A stretch of DNA of 64,000 nt from positions 644,562 to 708,561 of the forward strand of contig PTEX01000120.1 of assembly GCA_003342815.1 (NCBI GenBank). The letters are read 5' to 3'. Positions 34,366-50,000 of the stretch are shown here, piece after piece. Within the stretch, counting starts at the first letter, position 1, and every line of letters begins with the position of its first letter. Under the pieces are notes generated by a model. The model had not been told where the DNA came from and did not search any database. It worked only from the letters and a program-made list of their open reading frames with translations. The position numbers were made by a program, and so were the translations under genes. This DNA is from Eudromia elegans (lineage: Eukaryota > Chordata > Aves > Tinamiformes > Tinamidae).

Positions 34366-37300
34366 AAGTTTGTTCATTTTTTTTTGTATCTGCTCATTAG
34401 ATATTATTATCCTAATATTTTTATTTATTTTTAATATAGTTTGACCATATAGGGTAAATGGAGAACAAGGTTCCACTGAGGTAAGCACTATACAAAGATA
34501 AAATTAAGAGTCCTTGTCCTTGTTTTCTAACAATGAGAGAAATACAAGAACACATGGAGATAAAAAATACAGCGGTGCACTAAACTGAATGATATCCTAC
34601 ACATTAGTCACACTAGTTTCTCAAGGCTTTTTGACTGAGAGAATTATATAAGGAGGAAATAAGAGGTAAATGCTTTAGATAAAGTACCTGATCACCAAGA
34701 AAAGTAAAAAAAAAGAGATATGTGAGAGAAGAGAGATGAAATGAAACAAGTTGGACAATTCATAACAAAGGTGTCAGAAAAGACTGGGAGGTAGTGGTGA
34801 ATTATACAAGGGAGATTTTTCTTTATGTAAAAACTATAAAAAGTTGATATGTTACTTATGGGAACAGAACACTCCAGCAGTATTTTGAGATGCAGTTATG
34901 TCTGCTTCATTTATTAAGATTGCCTGCCGTGACTTCAGTGCTGCTGCAGGGTTTCAACTGGGGTTTCACTAAGGTCTGTGCCAAGTAAAGTATTGAAAGA
35001 ATGGTGTATTATACTGTGCCACCTGAAAGGGCTTAATTCTGGGCTGTCTGTAGCAGACCTCATATTCTGCTGAATATTCAAAGATCCCTGTGGAAATTGT
35101 GGAGAAGTTATTTTGATATTTTGAGAAGCAGAACTAACAAAACTCTGTGCTTTATAGTCTTTTTAACTTATACTTGTACACCAACACAATAAACACATTT
35201 TCTTACTCCTGGTGTTTCCTATATCTTAGCTCCTGCTCCCTTAATACCTTCTATATCCAGCCTTAAAATTTCTTCCCCATTTTTTTCCCAAATAACAGAT
35301 TGTACTTCACCTGCCAAGGCAGACTTCTGTTCTTGGAGGACACCAGTATTATGTCCCTCTAATACAACCACAAGAAACCCACCTATAGTCAGTCTGTGAT
35401 CTGATTATTTCAAAAACTTGTATAAGGATATTTAAAATGGCTTACAATCTCATCCCTCTTTAGTGTCTATAAAAGGACTATAAGCAGACAGCTTTTATTT
35501 CAATATGCAGTTTAAGATTTCTAAATATGATGAAACCTATGCTAGGCTGAGAATGTATATTTTAATACACCTGTAACTTAGGCAGCTGTCTTGTTTGTTA
35601 GAAATTGCTATGGACCTATTTATGATCTGAGCTTATGAGGTGAGTGATGCAAGCTTGATTACCAAGCCATGGATTTTTAAGGGGATGAGAAAAGTGATGA
35701 AGGGTTTCAGATCTGTCAGGTGGCACTTGGATAGCCTGGAATAATAGCTACAGTAATCTTAATAGATTTCATTTAACAAAGAAATAAAAAGAGCATTGAA
35801 CATGTTTCAGAATGAGAAGCTTGAAATGGTAGAAAACAAAATAGCTTTCTATCACAGTGTGTGGCAAAATGCTGTGAACTATGTGAAACACATGAATAAT
35901 TACGATGCATTACAAATGAATGACCTCTAATGAAGCGACTGTAGGTAATATTTCTGTTTGGCTGACTGGATGAATAGGGTGGTAGAAATCCAGTTGCCAG
36001 ATATAATTTTACCTGACACTTGTGTTTTGTTATAAAAGCACCATTGTGGAGACCAGTTCCCTGTCTGCCAGCCAGATTTTTTTAAAGTTAAATTGAAGTG
36101 ACTGACTCTATTGCTGCAGGCAGCAGGATGCATTTCTGCTTCCTGCTAGGGGACTGAGCAGTGCAGCACCATCGCAGCAAAGCAGCAGATTGATTATACC
36201 GGCAAATTACTGCTAGGTCTTCATTTGTACCCATACTATTCTTACAGAAGCAAGTTGAGCGAATTCATCTGAAAATCAGCTGTGTTTAATGCTGAAATTT
36301 GTCTACCTGAAATCTCTTATATAAGGAATGTTTCAGTATTTAATTCAGTCAACCACCTATTTCCCCACTGCATTTTTGAGCTGGAGATCAAAGAACAACA
36401 GCTCACAAATAACAGCAGGCAACCTACATGTCTATTAATGTGAAGTGAACTAAGACGACGTGTGCTCATTAGATCTATTACTGTTATTGACAAGGAATTC
36501 TAATGTGTCTATGAGAAAATACATGATTTTAATTATAAAGTAGTGTAGATTTCTCTCTAATTTTGGCTTCCAGTGTAATGTGCTTACTTATTAACTCTGA
36601 TATTGATCCAAAGCCCTTTTTGGTAGGAAGTGGAGTATTTTCGCAAGAGTGATATACATCTGATATTGACTGCCAGTCTGACTTCCATGAGGTCATGATG
36701 ACTCACCCAGCAGCAGATGTTCTCATAGACGTTCATAGGCATCGAACTGAGGGCTGGATTCTGCAACTGATAGTAAGCAAGTGGCATCATACGAGCTAAA
36801 TTAATTACAAGATCAAATGTAGGCATGTAGTCATTAAAAATGTTTCTTCTTGTCTTCTCCAGCATAACCGTTCCAGAGCTCTGTGGTCTTAAAATCAGCT
36901 GTTCCACTGCTGTGAATACTTTTTTTCATGACCACCTCTTTACACCAAAACAGATCTGAAAATATTGTGTAAAATGCCCAAATCTATCCTTCCTTCCACA
37001 GTCTATTAAACAATATGTATGTTTTCAGTATGCTATGGAGGAATAATTATTAAAAAAAAAAATTTCTGTGCATATTATCAATCTTATGGTCCTATTTACT
37101 TGGCTCTCAGTTAAGCCATTATGCTTATTAGCACTTATAACTTGCCTTGTTTTTTTATTACTACTAAGGGCGAATGACTAACTAAAGATAAAAATTTCAA
37201 CTCAACTTGGAGTATGGAAGTTTAAATATTAACAGTTTATGTTTTATTACAACCTGCATATCATTTCGTTTCATTCCATACACAAAAATTCTAGACAACT

Positions 37301-40300
37301 CCATGACTTCATTTACAGTATGTTTGGCTTGATAGAAAAGTAGTTTCATTGAAAATCTTACTGTGTTACACTGATTAGCCAGAGTATTAGATCAAAGACC
37401 TCAAATAAGGTAAAAGTACCACCTCTGGCTACTGGAACACATCTTTAGTGCTTGCACCTAATGTGGTCATTTATATCTTAGTTAAAAGGGAATAAAGTGC
37501 TGCCAAATTAGTAGCATTTATGTGCAGATATAGCATTTTATTCATTACTTGCTAACTGTATAAATTAATTCTATGAATACACTCAGAAAGACTATGTGTA
37601 TTTAAAAAACTGCAGTGACCAGTGCATTATGAGGGTTATGAAATAAAAGTAGCATATTCAGGTTTTAAATTTAAAAAAAAAATGTAGGGGAAAAAACACA
37701 GCTGTAACATATTCAAATAAAAGGAAATGGAAGCCAATGTCTCCAAAATGTAAAAAAAAAATGTACTGAGAATGTGAAGAAAGTGAGGAGACAAGGAAAA
37801 TCTTATACGATTAAAAGCTGCTGAGTTTTGAAAATAACATGTTCTTCTCTTGGATGTCAGGTGGAATTCTGCCCCAAAAGCCCCTATGAAGTTTTCAAAG
37901 GTAACTTTATATTGGAAAGGCATAATTCCTTTTGGAAACTCCCAATATATAACAGAGGTCTTTCTCTCAGGCTACACTGTCTTTATATTCTTGATACTGT
38001 GGAACTCTAGAGGCAAGTATATTTTTACTTTGTGATCAGAGACACTAAGTGGGAAGAATCCCTTTTACCAAGAGAATTTGGTTATATAGCATATGTGGTT
38101 GCCTTTTGGCATCCTGAGAAGAACACTATTTCTCTCACAACAGAAGTAATACATGTTCTAGATATTGGAAAATATTGTGCCTACACTTAATAAACAGCAT
38201 ATAAAATATTTTTAAACAAAAGATCCAGAGAGAAATGGTACTTAGTCAAAAAAAAAAAAATGGATTGAGGAAAAATGACAGATTCAATAAACAATTGAAA
38301 TAACACATTTGTTACAGTCTTATTATAACGTAGAAATTGGATTATATGTTGGTTGATCCCTGTGGGGTAAATAATGCAAAATCTCACTATAGGAACATAG
38401 GGAACACTGAAGAAAGATAGAAGGCATATCATTGATGATACAGAGACAACAAAAATAAAGATAAAAAGATACAGTCATGTTACTGTATAGCCTGGCATTT
38501 TAAGCACCAATAGCAGCAGAAAATGCAAAGGGATCAGTAAGCGTTAGCTACTGAGGAGCTCAAGTTAGTAGCTCTGGGATAAAATGCCATCCAAGATACA
38601 GAAGGGAAACACCTCAGATCTGTAATGTCAGGAAAATCCTTGAGGCAAGAGAGGCAGTCAATATAGGTATAGGTCCAAGGACTAGTGGTCCGTTAAGCCC
38701 AGAAATATTACTAGAATATAGGAAGTTAATAATTCCCTTTTTTTTGACTTTATTTTATTATACTCAGTTGTTACAATATCCGTAATACTGGAGATAATTC
38801 TGAGAACCCCAACAGCTACCAGACAGATAAACACAATAATTGATCAGTAATCAATAGTAATACAGTGGGAGACTAGTTTATGAGAGAGGTCAAGTACTAT
38901 AGCTTGGCTGTATAGCCACTAGTTGCAAACATGCCTACAGTCTACTCCTGAAGTCTACCAAGAGCCTAGGAAAATTTCACAGCATTAAAAAAAAAAATGT
39001 AAAAAGGAGAAGAGGGATGAAATTATGAAAGGAAAAATTTAGCCTGAGTAATCAAGGAAGAGTTCTTGACAGAGATTTATTATCCTTGGGAATAAGCTCA
39101 CAAAAGATGCAATAGGATTTCGATAGCTGGGCAAATTTAAATGAAAATGGACAAAACACTAGTCTACATGCAACAGAGAGCAATCAGGGAAAGAAATAGA
39201 TTGAATGGCTTAAGAGGTACATAATTCATGTTTAGATTCTAAATTACACCGGCATAAGTAAGTGACTGTGTTGTGTCAGTCTGCAAAATTAAATCTGTAA
39301 AACAAACTGATCAGAATCTATTTACAGAAGCTATTACCTAAATCAAAGTGGTTTTCTAAAGAGTTTGACAGTAATCTATCACCTTTCGCCTTTTTCTTGT
39401 CACATAAACAGCTCTTTATGTTACTTTAGCAGAAAGACTGAAGAACATCACTGAAAATCTCTGTTTCTCTCCATGGAATATCCTCACCTTTTCACAGAGC
39501 CAGATCTTCACACACATTTTTTCATGTAATTTTAAGAAAATAGTCTGCCTCATCTCAAACCTTAGGTTTTAAGAAAATCTGCCTAACTGTGACTGTTTAA
39601 GTGAAATGTCCTTTTCCCTTTTGCACAACAGTCCCAGTGCTGGCATGCGCGAAGTGCATGACTGTGAGCCATAAAGAAGATGTAGTTTGCAAAGAAAAAA
39701 AAAAATCATAGTATCGGTAAGAAAAGAAAAGCCCTGGTGTGGAGAAAGGAGACCTGGGCCATTGACATTGTCCAGGGTCCTTGCTGTAGCGGTTGCCCTG
39801 AGACTCAAGTCATAGGAGTACAAACAAGTTAACTTTGCAGGAGGCATCTCTAAACTTTTGCTGGAAACCAAAATGGCAGATATACAAGATTAAGACTGGA
39901 ATATGATTGCTTTACATAGCAAAACTAATAATTCTCTCATACTTTCTTTCATATCTTTTCATGTTTTAAAAAGCAATGCAGTACAAAGCAATGCATTTTA
40001 CAGACACAAAGCTGGATTAACCAAATTTGCACCCAGCCATCTGAAAGTGTTGCCAAGAATAGAATTACATCTCTTGGTTTGCAACTGTTGTAAATTGGCA
40101 CAGTCCCACAGAGACAGCAGAGGTGTAGGGGAGATGCAATAATTTATATGAAGCGAGGAGCAGCTTCAGGTCTCACAACCCATGCCCTGTTCACTAGCAT
40201 ATGTTTCTTCTCTTAATGACTGCTCTCCTACTCTCTGCAATGTGTGTAGTCTCTAGGGAAGCATGTAAAAAACATATGCTGGTTCTGCCTGTGCTATATT

Positions 40301-43300
40301 TGTTTTTCTGGACGGAGAATGGTAATCTTCAGGGCTGCCAAGGCTTATATAACATCAAAATTCATGATAGAAAGTCACTCTTCCTCACCCTTCTCCCCCG
40401 TGTCACTCCTTCTACTCCTTTATTTGAACAGGTAACATTGAAAAGGCTTTTTTTTTTTTTCTCCATTCTATTCCCATCAAGATGCTTTCTGTCACAGAGA
40501 TATCTGGAATACTTACCCTGGCACAGTGATAGTAGCATGCCCTATGTGGCTGCAGAATTAAAGAGGAGACATCTGGAATCAACTTTTACTTCCTTTAGCA
40601 TTTTCACAAACAGCCATGGATCTATAAAACAACCAGTCTGCTAATTTGCTGTATTGTTGCAAATCTTCAAAATAGGTGCCCCTTTTGAAAACAACCCATT
40701 TTCCCCACGTTATGAATGTTAAAACCTTTGTAACTTAGGGAAGATGTTAATTAGGTTTGAAAAATACTTAGTAACTTGGCTAAGGGTTTTTTTTGACTGT
40801 TGTTTGAAGTGATAGAGACAACCCGTTTTTTTTCTTGCTGCAGGCAATTTATGGCACAACGATCTTTAGCAGGGTCTAGGTATCAAACAAAGTTTATATC
40901 TCATCTTTATTTTACCATCTAACAACATGAGATCTTTCTGGAGACATTTATTTTAAAGCCCCAGGGGCTCCCTTAATAAGAAATAAAAAGATGTGCAAAA
41001 TCATATTTTTAGAATAAAATGCTTGATGCCTTGTTTAGTATTCTGGGTCCATTATCACTGAAAATGAAACACAAATACTGACTGCTGCCATGACGATACG
41101 CTATGAACATTTCTGAGTATTATTTCACAGCATAAATGTTATTGCTTGTAAGTTTTCACAAGATTAACAATAACGAATGTAGACAGTGATACAGAAGAGG
41201 GTGGGCAAAACTGTATCTCCCATCTAGTACCTCTAGAGGCATGGTATGATTTTCCTAGACTTCTTGTCATTGAAGTACACTCTGCATACATGCCCTAGGG
41301 AATGATCTGTATCAAGCATTTTTATGCTAATAAAATAGAAATATTTCAAATTAGAAATATCAGACTATTCTTCTTTGTTACTATCACTACTTTCACATTA
41401 AAGTTATCTACAGTAAATCCAGAAATGAATCACGCTGCTTTAGGAAAACAATTTATCCAGTGATAATGTCCCATCAAACACAATTGGTTGGCAGCTCTCG
41501 AGCTATTATTTCAAGGACATCGAGTTGCCTGTGAATGGCATCCTGCCAGGTACTGTCTGAACGAGAATGAAAGCTACAAATTAGTATACTGATTTCTTTA
41601 TCGCTCTGTTCTGACCTGGTTAAGAATAAATATAGAAAGCCAGGACAAAAGATCTGAGAGACACCAGGAATGAGCGTGGGATGTGACTCAGTGGAAACTT
41701 AGTGGGACTGAATGACTCAAGTGACAGGAAAATAGGACATGGAGCCTTTCAGACAGATTATCTGGGTCTGTTGTCATCCACATAAGTGCCATGTTGTTGA
41801 ATCTTCCCTGACTGTGCGAGAGAAATGGATGGACTTGGTAGCCTTACATTGTAAAAGTAATTCTCTGGATCCTTATACGTAGTTCTGGAATAGGCACGTA
41901 AGTTTTTGGGAGTGACTTAATTTTTCAAAACTAGGTTGATCCAAAGAAATTTTAAAGTGTGTGACTCTTGTTGATGCTTGAAGGAAGGTCAAAGCTTCTA
42001 GCAACTTAGCAATAAAAGATTAGAGTAACTTAATGATCCAGGATCCTGAAATGAATTTGCTGTCTTACATGGGCATCTTATTTTGTCTTTGATAAATTTA
42101 GTAGTATTAAATTAGCTCTCTAACAGTGAAAAACTCAGTTTTGACTAAGAAATTACTGAAAGGGCACGATATATTCATTTTTTTATTCACATTAGGCAAT
42201 GGAAGAAAGAATACCAGTCATACAAAGTACCTCAGTAGAGGAATCAAGCACACCTCACATTCCTTTAAGCATTCTCCAGAAACTTTCAATTTTTAATGCA
42301 AGCCAGCCTCTGCCAATAGCATCATGCAGTAGGAGTGCAGTAGAGGGCACAGATCAATCTCTACCTGAAATGTTAGAAAACTGCTTCTGTTAGTCTGAAA
42401 ACAAGAAGTAAGACTTTTCAAGGAGACTGGATTTTTTCTCGCTGTGATTTCTAACAGCTACTCGTCATAAAAGCCTAGACTAAGCCTGACTCGAAGACAT
42501 GAAAAGTTTATTCTTTTCCTCCTTGTGATATATAAAATTTAAATATGAAAAAAATCCATCTGCCTAATTCCATAGATGGGGTTTTGTTTGCTTTCATGAA
42601 CATTTAATGGATTATTTTGGTGTGGACAGCAAAATTCCAGGGCTTTTATTAGAATCAGCTGGTAGCTGAAGACCAGTAACAGAAGCATATCTAATAATGG
42701 CACCTAATCTAGCATATCTAATAATAGGTCTCAAATATATGTAAAATATTCTCTGCTGCACCATTCCCCAACTGTAAAAATAACTGGCAATCCAGCTTCA
42801 ATAAATATAGAAAGTGATGGTAAAAAATACCCTAAATAAACACTTCACTTTTTCAGTAAAAGCATTTTGAAACCTAAATTATATTACTATTATTCCACTA
42901 GCTGAAACACCTTTCAGTGTCTTTCGTTAATTAAGCACATCATCAATCTTGCCAGTCTCAAATACTAATTTATGCATATGATGATCTTTTGTTTAATTTG
43001 AGGAGAATTAATTAATACATTAAATGATTAAATTCCAGCTGAATCTACTCATATACCTACATGTAAATCTAGTCATGTACATGTACTAGTCATGAGAAAT
43101 CATGATTTTGTAAGAATAGTCAAAAAAGAAAGCTAAGTATCACTAAATAATAGCTTGTTTAAAGCACAGATTATTAAGGCATGCTTGAGAATTTTTTATT
43201 TCTGCAGTGAATTTAAACTGCTTCACCAGAAGATGCCAGTCTTGATCCATAAAACCAAGTATGTAGTAATTGCATTTTGGTATATTCTGTTATAAGGATT

Positions 43301-46300
43301 TCAGTGGAGGCTAAAAGCACATGGTTCTGGTGTCAGAGAAGAAAGCAACTAATGAACTCTTGAAGGTAGAAAACACAACAAACTCCAGAACAAGCATAAC
43401 ACTCCATAACAAGTCTAGGAAAAAAAAGTAATAATTCTTTGCTGATTTTTTTACATCAATGTAAAAATGATACTGCCCTCAAGAAGAAGATGAGAATAAT
43501 GGTGGATTGTAGGTGGCACTTACTGAAAGATATTTGTCGCTTCAATTTCACTGATTTTTCTTTCTTTTTTTTTTTTTTTATGTTTTGCTGAATGCAAAAT
43601 AAATGTGTATCATTAGAGCCGATATGGTGTAGACTGTGAATTAGGGAATTCACAAAAGATTTTTGTTGTTGATTGAGTCACCAGAGACATGCATTTCTCT
43701 TCCACTGCAATATGTGTGAAGTGAGGCTACTTCCTTGTGTTATGGATCCTCCTTTAGTTTGGGGTCTGTTGAAATATATGCCCCAGGCTTATGTTCAAAT
43801 GTAGAGTGAATCTATTTTCAACAAAGCTCTATGTTTTCTAGCTACAAAAAAAAAATATTCCTTACTGATGAATTCTTAGAACTTTATTGATTAGGAAGTC
43901 ATACCATGGTGCTCTTTCATACCACATTTATATAGTACAGTATTTGTGCCAGTTTACAAAGGTATAGCTTCAAGAACAATTGTATATATGCCAGTAGCTG
44001 TTTGGTTTTTGCGGTTTAATTCTACTCTCGGGTTTGATCTCTTGTTCATTTTTTCCTCCTTTCTGTGCATCAGGAGAAAGCAGTCTGCTTAATGCAAGAA
44101 TTACTAAGCTGTTTAACGCATTGCTACTTCAGTGTAAGTGCTCCACTACCTTCGTGAAACATGTAATAAAAATATCTAGATAGACAAACAGACGACTGAG
44201 ATTTCTTGTGGTTTGTTGTCTATCACATAGACTGTCACAGAGTCTGAGAAAGGCTGAGAGTTGCAGCATGCAGTAACAGCTTCATCCTGAATTTCTTCCA
44301 GTAATTAGACTATCACAGCTACCACATATCATTTCCTTGATTAAAAAATAGGAGAACAGGGGGCTGTGAAGAGAATCCCTTCACATCCACCCTATTTTCT
44401 CAAAAATATTGAATAAACTATGAGAATATAGATGCATTTCTGTTACTCTAGCAGTAGCAGAAGTAAGAGGTTGTGAAAACAGCTACTAAGAACTAAAATG
44501 AAGAAAAAAAACCACACACAAAATACATATCTGAGTATTTAGGAACAGAAGAGATAGAGTTTGGTCTGGAAAAGTAATTTTATTTGAGAATATGGTTGTG
44601 TTCAAAGCAGTATATTTGTCCTAGAACTTTATAAAATAACACGGTTAAAATATTTTCTGGGTAAATGACCTGGGCTGAGCCATTTCACATCTTTGATATG
44701 AAGCATCTAAAGAGCAGCAGATTGCACTTCACTTTGTTAGTGCTGAACTAATAGACACAGGATGGTATTAGGGGACACAAAAGGTGGCTGGAGGGGCTGT
44801 TTTTCAAATGAGATGTAAAATTGAAGCCATCAGTGGTTAGAGCTCCAAAAAATCTTAGGAACTTAAAAATGACCTAAACAAATTCCTACTAGAGGTTTTT
44901 GTTCTTTTTTTTCCCCCCCATGCTTTCTGCGCTTTTCTGTGTAAATGCATACATATATCAATGCAAATTCCTGAGTCTGTTTATGTACTCCTAATAAATG
45001 GTGACAAATATCCGCTGGCAAGTTTTGGCTAAATTTGGCAGAGCAGGAGATATCTCAAAACCTCTGTGTGTTTTATGGCAATTTGTGTCTAGCTAAGGAA
45101 GAGAGATCTCATCAACCCTCAAAGCAGGGATATAATTCAGCATAAATTTAGGACTTGAGGAGTGAAGGAGATATCATATAGTCAAACCATGGGGAAAAAC
45201 ATTTGTTTCCTACTAGACATCAGAGAATCAACTCTTCAGACAAGAGTTCTTTGCTGTATGGCTTCTCTATCGCCTAATAACGCATATCTTCTCACTGAAG
45301 GAGTTATTCCTGTGGCTATGGTAATCATAATAATTTTGGCTGCTACAGATTCTCTGACACCTAATAAGAAGTGAGTTCCAACAGCAGCCTTATTAAAATT
45401 CACTTATAAGACAAATCAGCCACGAGACACAAATCCATAGGAACCTAAGCTTCATTAATTCCACTTCCAATAGAACTATTTGTTTGCTTACTATGATTCC
45501 CCTGCAGTTTCAGATGCATGTAACTTCTATGCAACTTCCCAGGGTTTTGGCACATTTAATCAAAGTTTATACAATCCCTTTAAATTCTGCAGAAATAAAG
45601 GATCTGCACATAAGTATTGCTTTACTATATATATACCATTGATTTCAATGAGACAATTCAGGCAGGAAGACACTACTCAGCATCAGGCCCAATACACTTC
45701 GTGTATTTATGGTACAGATATTCACATATGAGCTAATTATCTAAACTCCCTTTATAGTCACAGAAAAAAAAACCCTTCCAGAACATGATTCATCTCCTCC
45801 CAAGGTTGACATCTAAAACAGGCCAGATGAATCACCCTCTGGAACTCTCTTTTCTCTCCACCTATAAAGGAAGTTTAGACAACTATCTCAGGTAAAGATG
45901 GCTACTGCCGTAGGAGTTTGAGGTTAGGTGACTTAGCAGAATCGTACCCGTCTACACACTCTCAGAATTATGCCATTGCTACGGTGGCATTCCTAAATTG
46001 CATGTAAGAGCCTGGAAAAACAACGATGGAACTTAGAAAATACCTAGCTCTCAGATACACATTTTCAGTGAAGGTTAACTGCAAGCATTTGTGATTCAAG
46101 AAGCAATACTATCTTGTGAACGGAAACGATATTTATGCTTCATCCCTCTATGGGAAATGCATAAACAATCATCATATTTCGTATCTAGGGGAATAATTAG
46201 ATGATTGGTTTGGGGACCTCAAATTTGGGAGAATTGTTGTTTAATTGTTTTATTTTCCCTAGCTAATTTGCTCATATGATTCAAGCCTGTATATTTCTAT

Positions 46301-49300
46301 TAGAGTTAAAACTGGGGCACAAGCCTTTGGTGGTTACAGTTGCTATGAATTATTTTGATTTTACCCTATTTTTTTTATGCGAATAGAAGCTTACTATCTG
46401 AAGAATAGAGACTTCTACATACATGGTCTCCTAAACATTGTTTTCAGTCTCTCTAAAAAAGCACTAAGGAGAATCACATGCTTCCGGAATGCGAGGAAAC
46501 AAGCCATTTCGAAGTGTTAACTTTCCAGGAAAAAATTTAAATCCTTACATTTCCATTAAATAAATTCCTATTTTATAACAGTAAGCAAAGGGATATCTCT
46601 TTTCTCTTCCTACTGAAGCATTTATTTCTGTTTTTAACTATCATATCAAAATGATTTTTACCTCAGAAAGCATAATCAATGCTATGCATTGCATATACTT
46701 AAAAGTCTACTGCATAGTGCATTTTTATTTTGGCCTTGCTTTCAGTGGTTGTATTTGATTTATTCATATTTTATACATTTAAGTTTATATTTACTTTTTA
46801 TTTCTCTCATGATTTACAGAATATGCTGTGGCATTACAGAAATTCTAATATGATGAGGATAATTTACACAAAATCACCATGGGAACTGTGTAAACACCTG
46901 GCAAGTATAACTGGCTCAGTGAGTATCATTTTTGTGATAAAGTGATAGCTGTTTGACATAATATTCACAGAGGTCTTTCCTAATTCCCCTTTTCAGGTTT
47001 AGCATGGAGAAAGGGATATGACTGTAGTTAGAATTTGCAGCTTTAAAAGCTGTTTTCATGATGCAGCACAGCTTCTTGCCAGAAATACGCACCGCTGCAT
47101 TTTTCGTCTCCTGGGATCAAGAGAAACAGACATCTTTTACAGTAGTCTTCATCTCCCTGCACAGAGATTTCTGAATCCCCTCTTTCAACCTGATACAACA
47201 CAATTCCTGCAGAGTGAGTGTGATTATGTAGATGGAAAACAAAATGTGTGCCTTATATGAAAGAATAAAACATCCAACCCTACAATCCTGTAGCAGAGTA
47301 CATGTGGGCAGACAAAGAAAGTGGCAGACACATGAACATCTGATTCAAACTGCATCCTTTTAACACCGTGGCTAAGCTCATTGCCGTTGCATGATTGTGC
47401 AGAATCCTGTTGACGGGTGCATACATTATACATCATTATCGCTTCAAGGGGCTCCACAACAGAGCAAAACGGCTTGCAAAAGCAAAGCATTACAGGAGAG
47501 CCAGGTACTGCTCTGCTTTACCTCATTTACTCTTAATGGCTCCCTGGGGACAGCCCTAAGGGGCCGGCACGGGCTAGTAGCTCTGATGAGACTTCTCTGT
47601 CTGCTCGTGGGGCTCTTGTGTGTGTTGGAGGAGAGAGGGACTTTGGTTATATATCTTGAGAAAATCGTCTTAGAGATTTTTTCTAAGTATATCATATTGG
47701 AGAAAATGTTCATTAGTAACATTCTCCCTTATCTAGTACATTCAGACTCAGGAAAGGAAGGGAGATACTAAAACAGGTTCCTGCACAGGTAAGATTCAAT
47801 CCTTTCTTAAAATCTTGGGATTTGTTATTGCTTTTCCTTTCATTATGAGTCTGCTGTGCCTTGGGGCTCCTGTGCGCATGGGGGTAAGCTTTAATCACAT
47901 ATGCTCACAATCTTCTTCTTTTAAAGTTAGTCTAAGATGCAACATCTTATTAAATAAATTCAAACAGAAACAAAGTTAGATGTCAGGATTGGATTAATCT
48001 TTATTTCTTCTATTTTTTTCGCCATCTTTTCAGCGGTTGGCATACCTTACAATGACACTAAGGTCAAGATCAGCATTTCAAGGCAGAAAAAGACAACATA
48101 ATATAAAACAAGACTCTAAGATACTCCAGGGACCCAAAGGAAAGGTGCCATCAAACTATCTAAGGATATAACTACCACCCCCTCATTGTGATTCAAACCC
48201 TTCCAGAAGCGTGTAGGATCCTTTCCATGATTACTGTTTTCATTTATTTTCATTTCATGTAGAAGCTGGGTGCAAATTAGATAAAATGTGTAGTATTAAA
48301 CATGGATAAAGAATACCTGCTGAATTACCAAACAGACAGCCTCTAACAATATGAGCAGTGTCATGGGAAGACATGTGACATTCAAAGCCATAATTACAGA
48401 CTGACAAATTTTCTTGAAATAGGAGCCTGAATGTCATGTATCTTTATCTAATCCTGTGTAGATACACTTACATCTTAGAAGAAAAATAACCAGTTCTGGT
48501 ACAATGATAGTGCAAGTGAAAGTTTTAAAAAGAACAATTACAAAGCAAAGGGGAAAGTTAATCTTTGCATGAAGCACTGAACTGAGCATTGTGATGGCCA
48601 CAGTCTGTGCTGATGACTGTTCACCCTGAACTGTAGCCTTGTAGAAGATTATCTGGAAGGTTTTTTATATTCAGGTTTTACAAATCACTGCTGAGTATTT
48701 TGAGGATCAAAGGAGCACTCTACCAAATCAAAATAATCAGGGAAAAACAGACTTAGAAATGTCTAAACACAAGGAAGGAGAAGGTAACTAACTTATGATC
48801 ATCATGAAAATTAAGTGATAAGTTTTTGGAAATTGTTCTGGCATGCCATCGCAGGTTCTGAACTATAAAATAATCTGATTCCCCATTCTAATAATTAAAA
48901 AAACCCTCAGTGATTCCCCTGATATGCATTCTAGGTGAGGCTAGCAGATATATCTATTTTGATGATAATGAATTTACATTTGAAGAGTGGTTTTGGTATG
49001 AGAAAATATCTCATAATTGCCCATGAGAAACTTCAATTTTCCTATAAAACCCAAAGAACTGGTAAGAACACCAGACACCTGCATATTTTCACAGATGTCA
49101 CGGCTGAAGTGCAATTATTTGAACATTAACAATTCAACCATATCTGCTTAATGTTGATTGTATAGATTATCCTGGTAAGAAAATATAGAGAGACTTTCAA
49201 GTTAACAGAAACTCGACACAAAAATTTATGCCTTGAGGACGTTATGGGGAAAGGTATTATGTGATGGGACTGTACATGGAGTTGTCTGATGATGAGCCTG

Positions 49301-50000
49301 AGGACACATCAGGTCATACACAGAAGGATACAAAGTAAGAGGTTGCTGCTAGGGAATTCTCTTTCTGCTTTATTTTTCTCTGTTGCAAATGCTGTGCTCT
49401 AGGCTCCTTTTAGTTTCAGGTGTCATGTGAGGGAACATGAGGAAGTACAACCCATTTCCTTATTTCAGTACTTGATAAATCTGAACATAGCTACACATTT
49501 GCCTAATTTTTTGTCTCTGCAAATCCTCTTGAATTTAGACGTCTATATTTTTTTATAAGTTTGATCATTTAAAATCCGTACGATGCTCAGTTTTCAGAAA
49601 CTAGTGAAAACTTGTTGCTCTTATGCTGTAACTTGGTATAAATATCTTTCAGAAAACTCCATCTATTACATTTGGCTGAATATACTGAAGCTTTTGAGTA
49701 CCTTTTAAAAATGCTAGCCTCCTACTTATCTCTGCTAATTTAATGTGCTCAGATACCTGTAACCATCAGGAGAAGTTGATGTAATTTAGCACTGTTTCAT
49801 CATAAAATTGTGCATTTCTTTTGGAGTATTTAAAAGGCAGATTGAATTAATCTATATTAATGTAGCCATATTAATTACAGGAGAATTAATTACTATTGAA
49901 GGTATTATTGACACTTTAAAAGTGTCTTTGATGTGATATGGACTTTTTATTAGCAACATGATACGGATATATTTCTATTTCATTTACAATTTATTCTGTT
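34366..50000. other. Long AT-rich stretch, no gene seen
   Basis: About 15.6 kb without a recognised gene or clear transposon. It has many A and T runs (near 37672, 40450 and 43565) and one small tandem repeat listed separately. A modestly GC-richer patch lies at about 47500-47640. The longer open frames, such as 147 codons at 40201-40644, depend on homopolymer runs or lack any motif, and I treat them as chance. Confidence 0.5.
42684..42725. repeat. Short tandem repeat, 15-bp words at 27-bp period
   Basis: agcatatctaataat occurs exactly at 42684-42698 and again at 42711-42725. Confidence 0.8.

Noticed and set aside
40201..40644. 147-codon open frame with hydrophobic start
   Set aside because: It runs through a T homopolymer that gives five consecutive Phe, and shows no domain. 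Chance is the simplest explanation.
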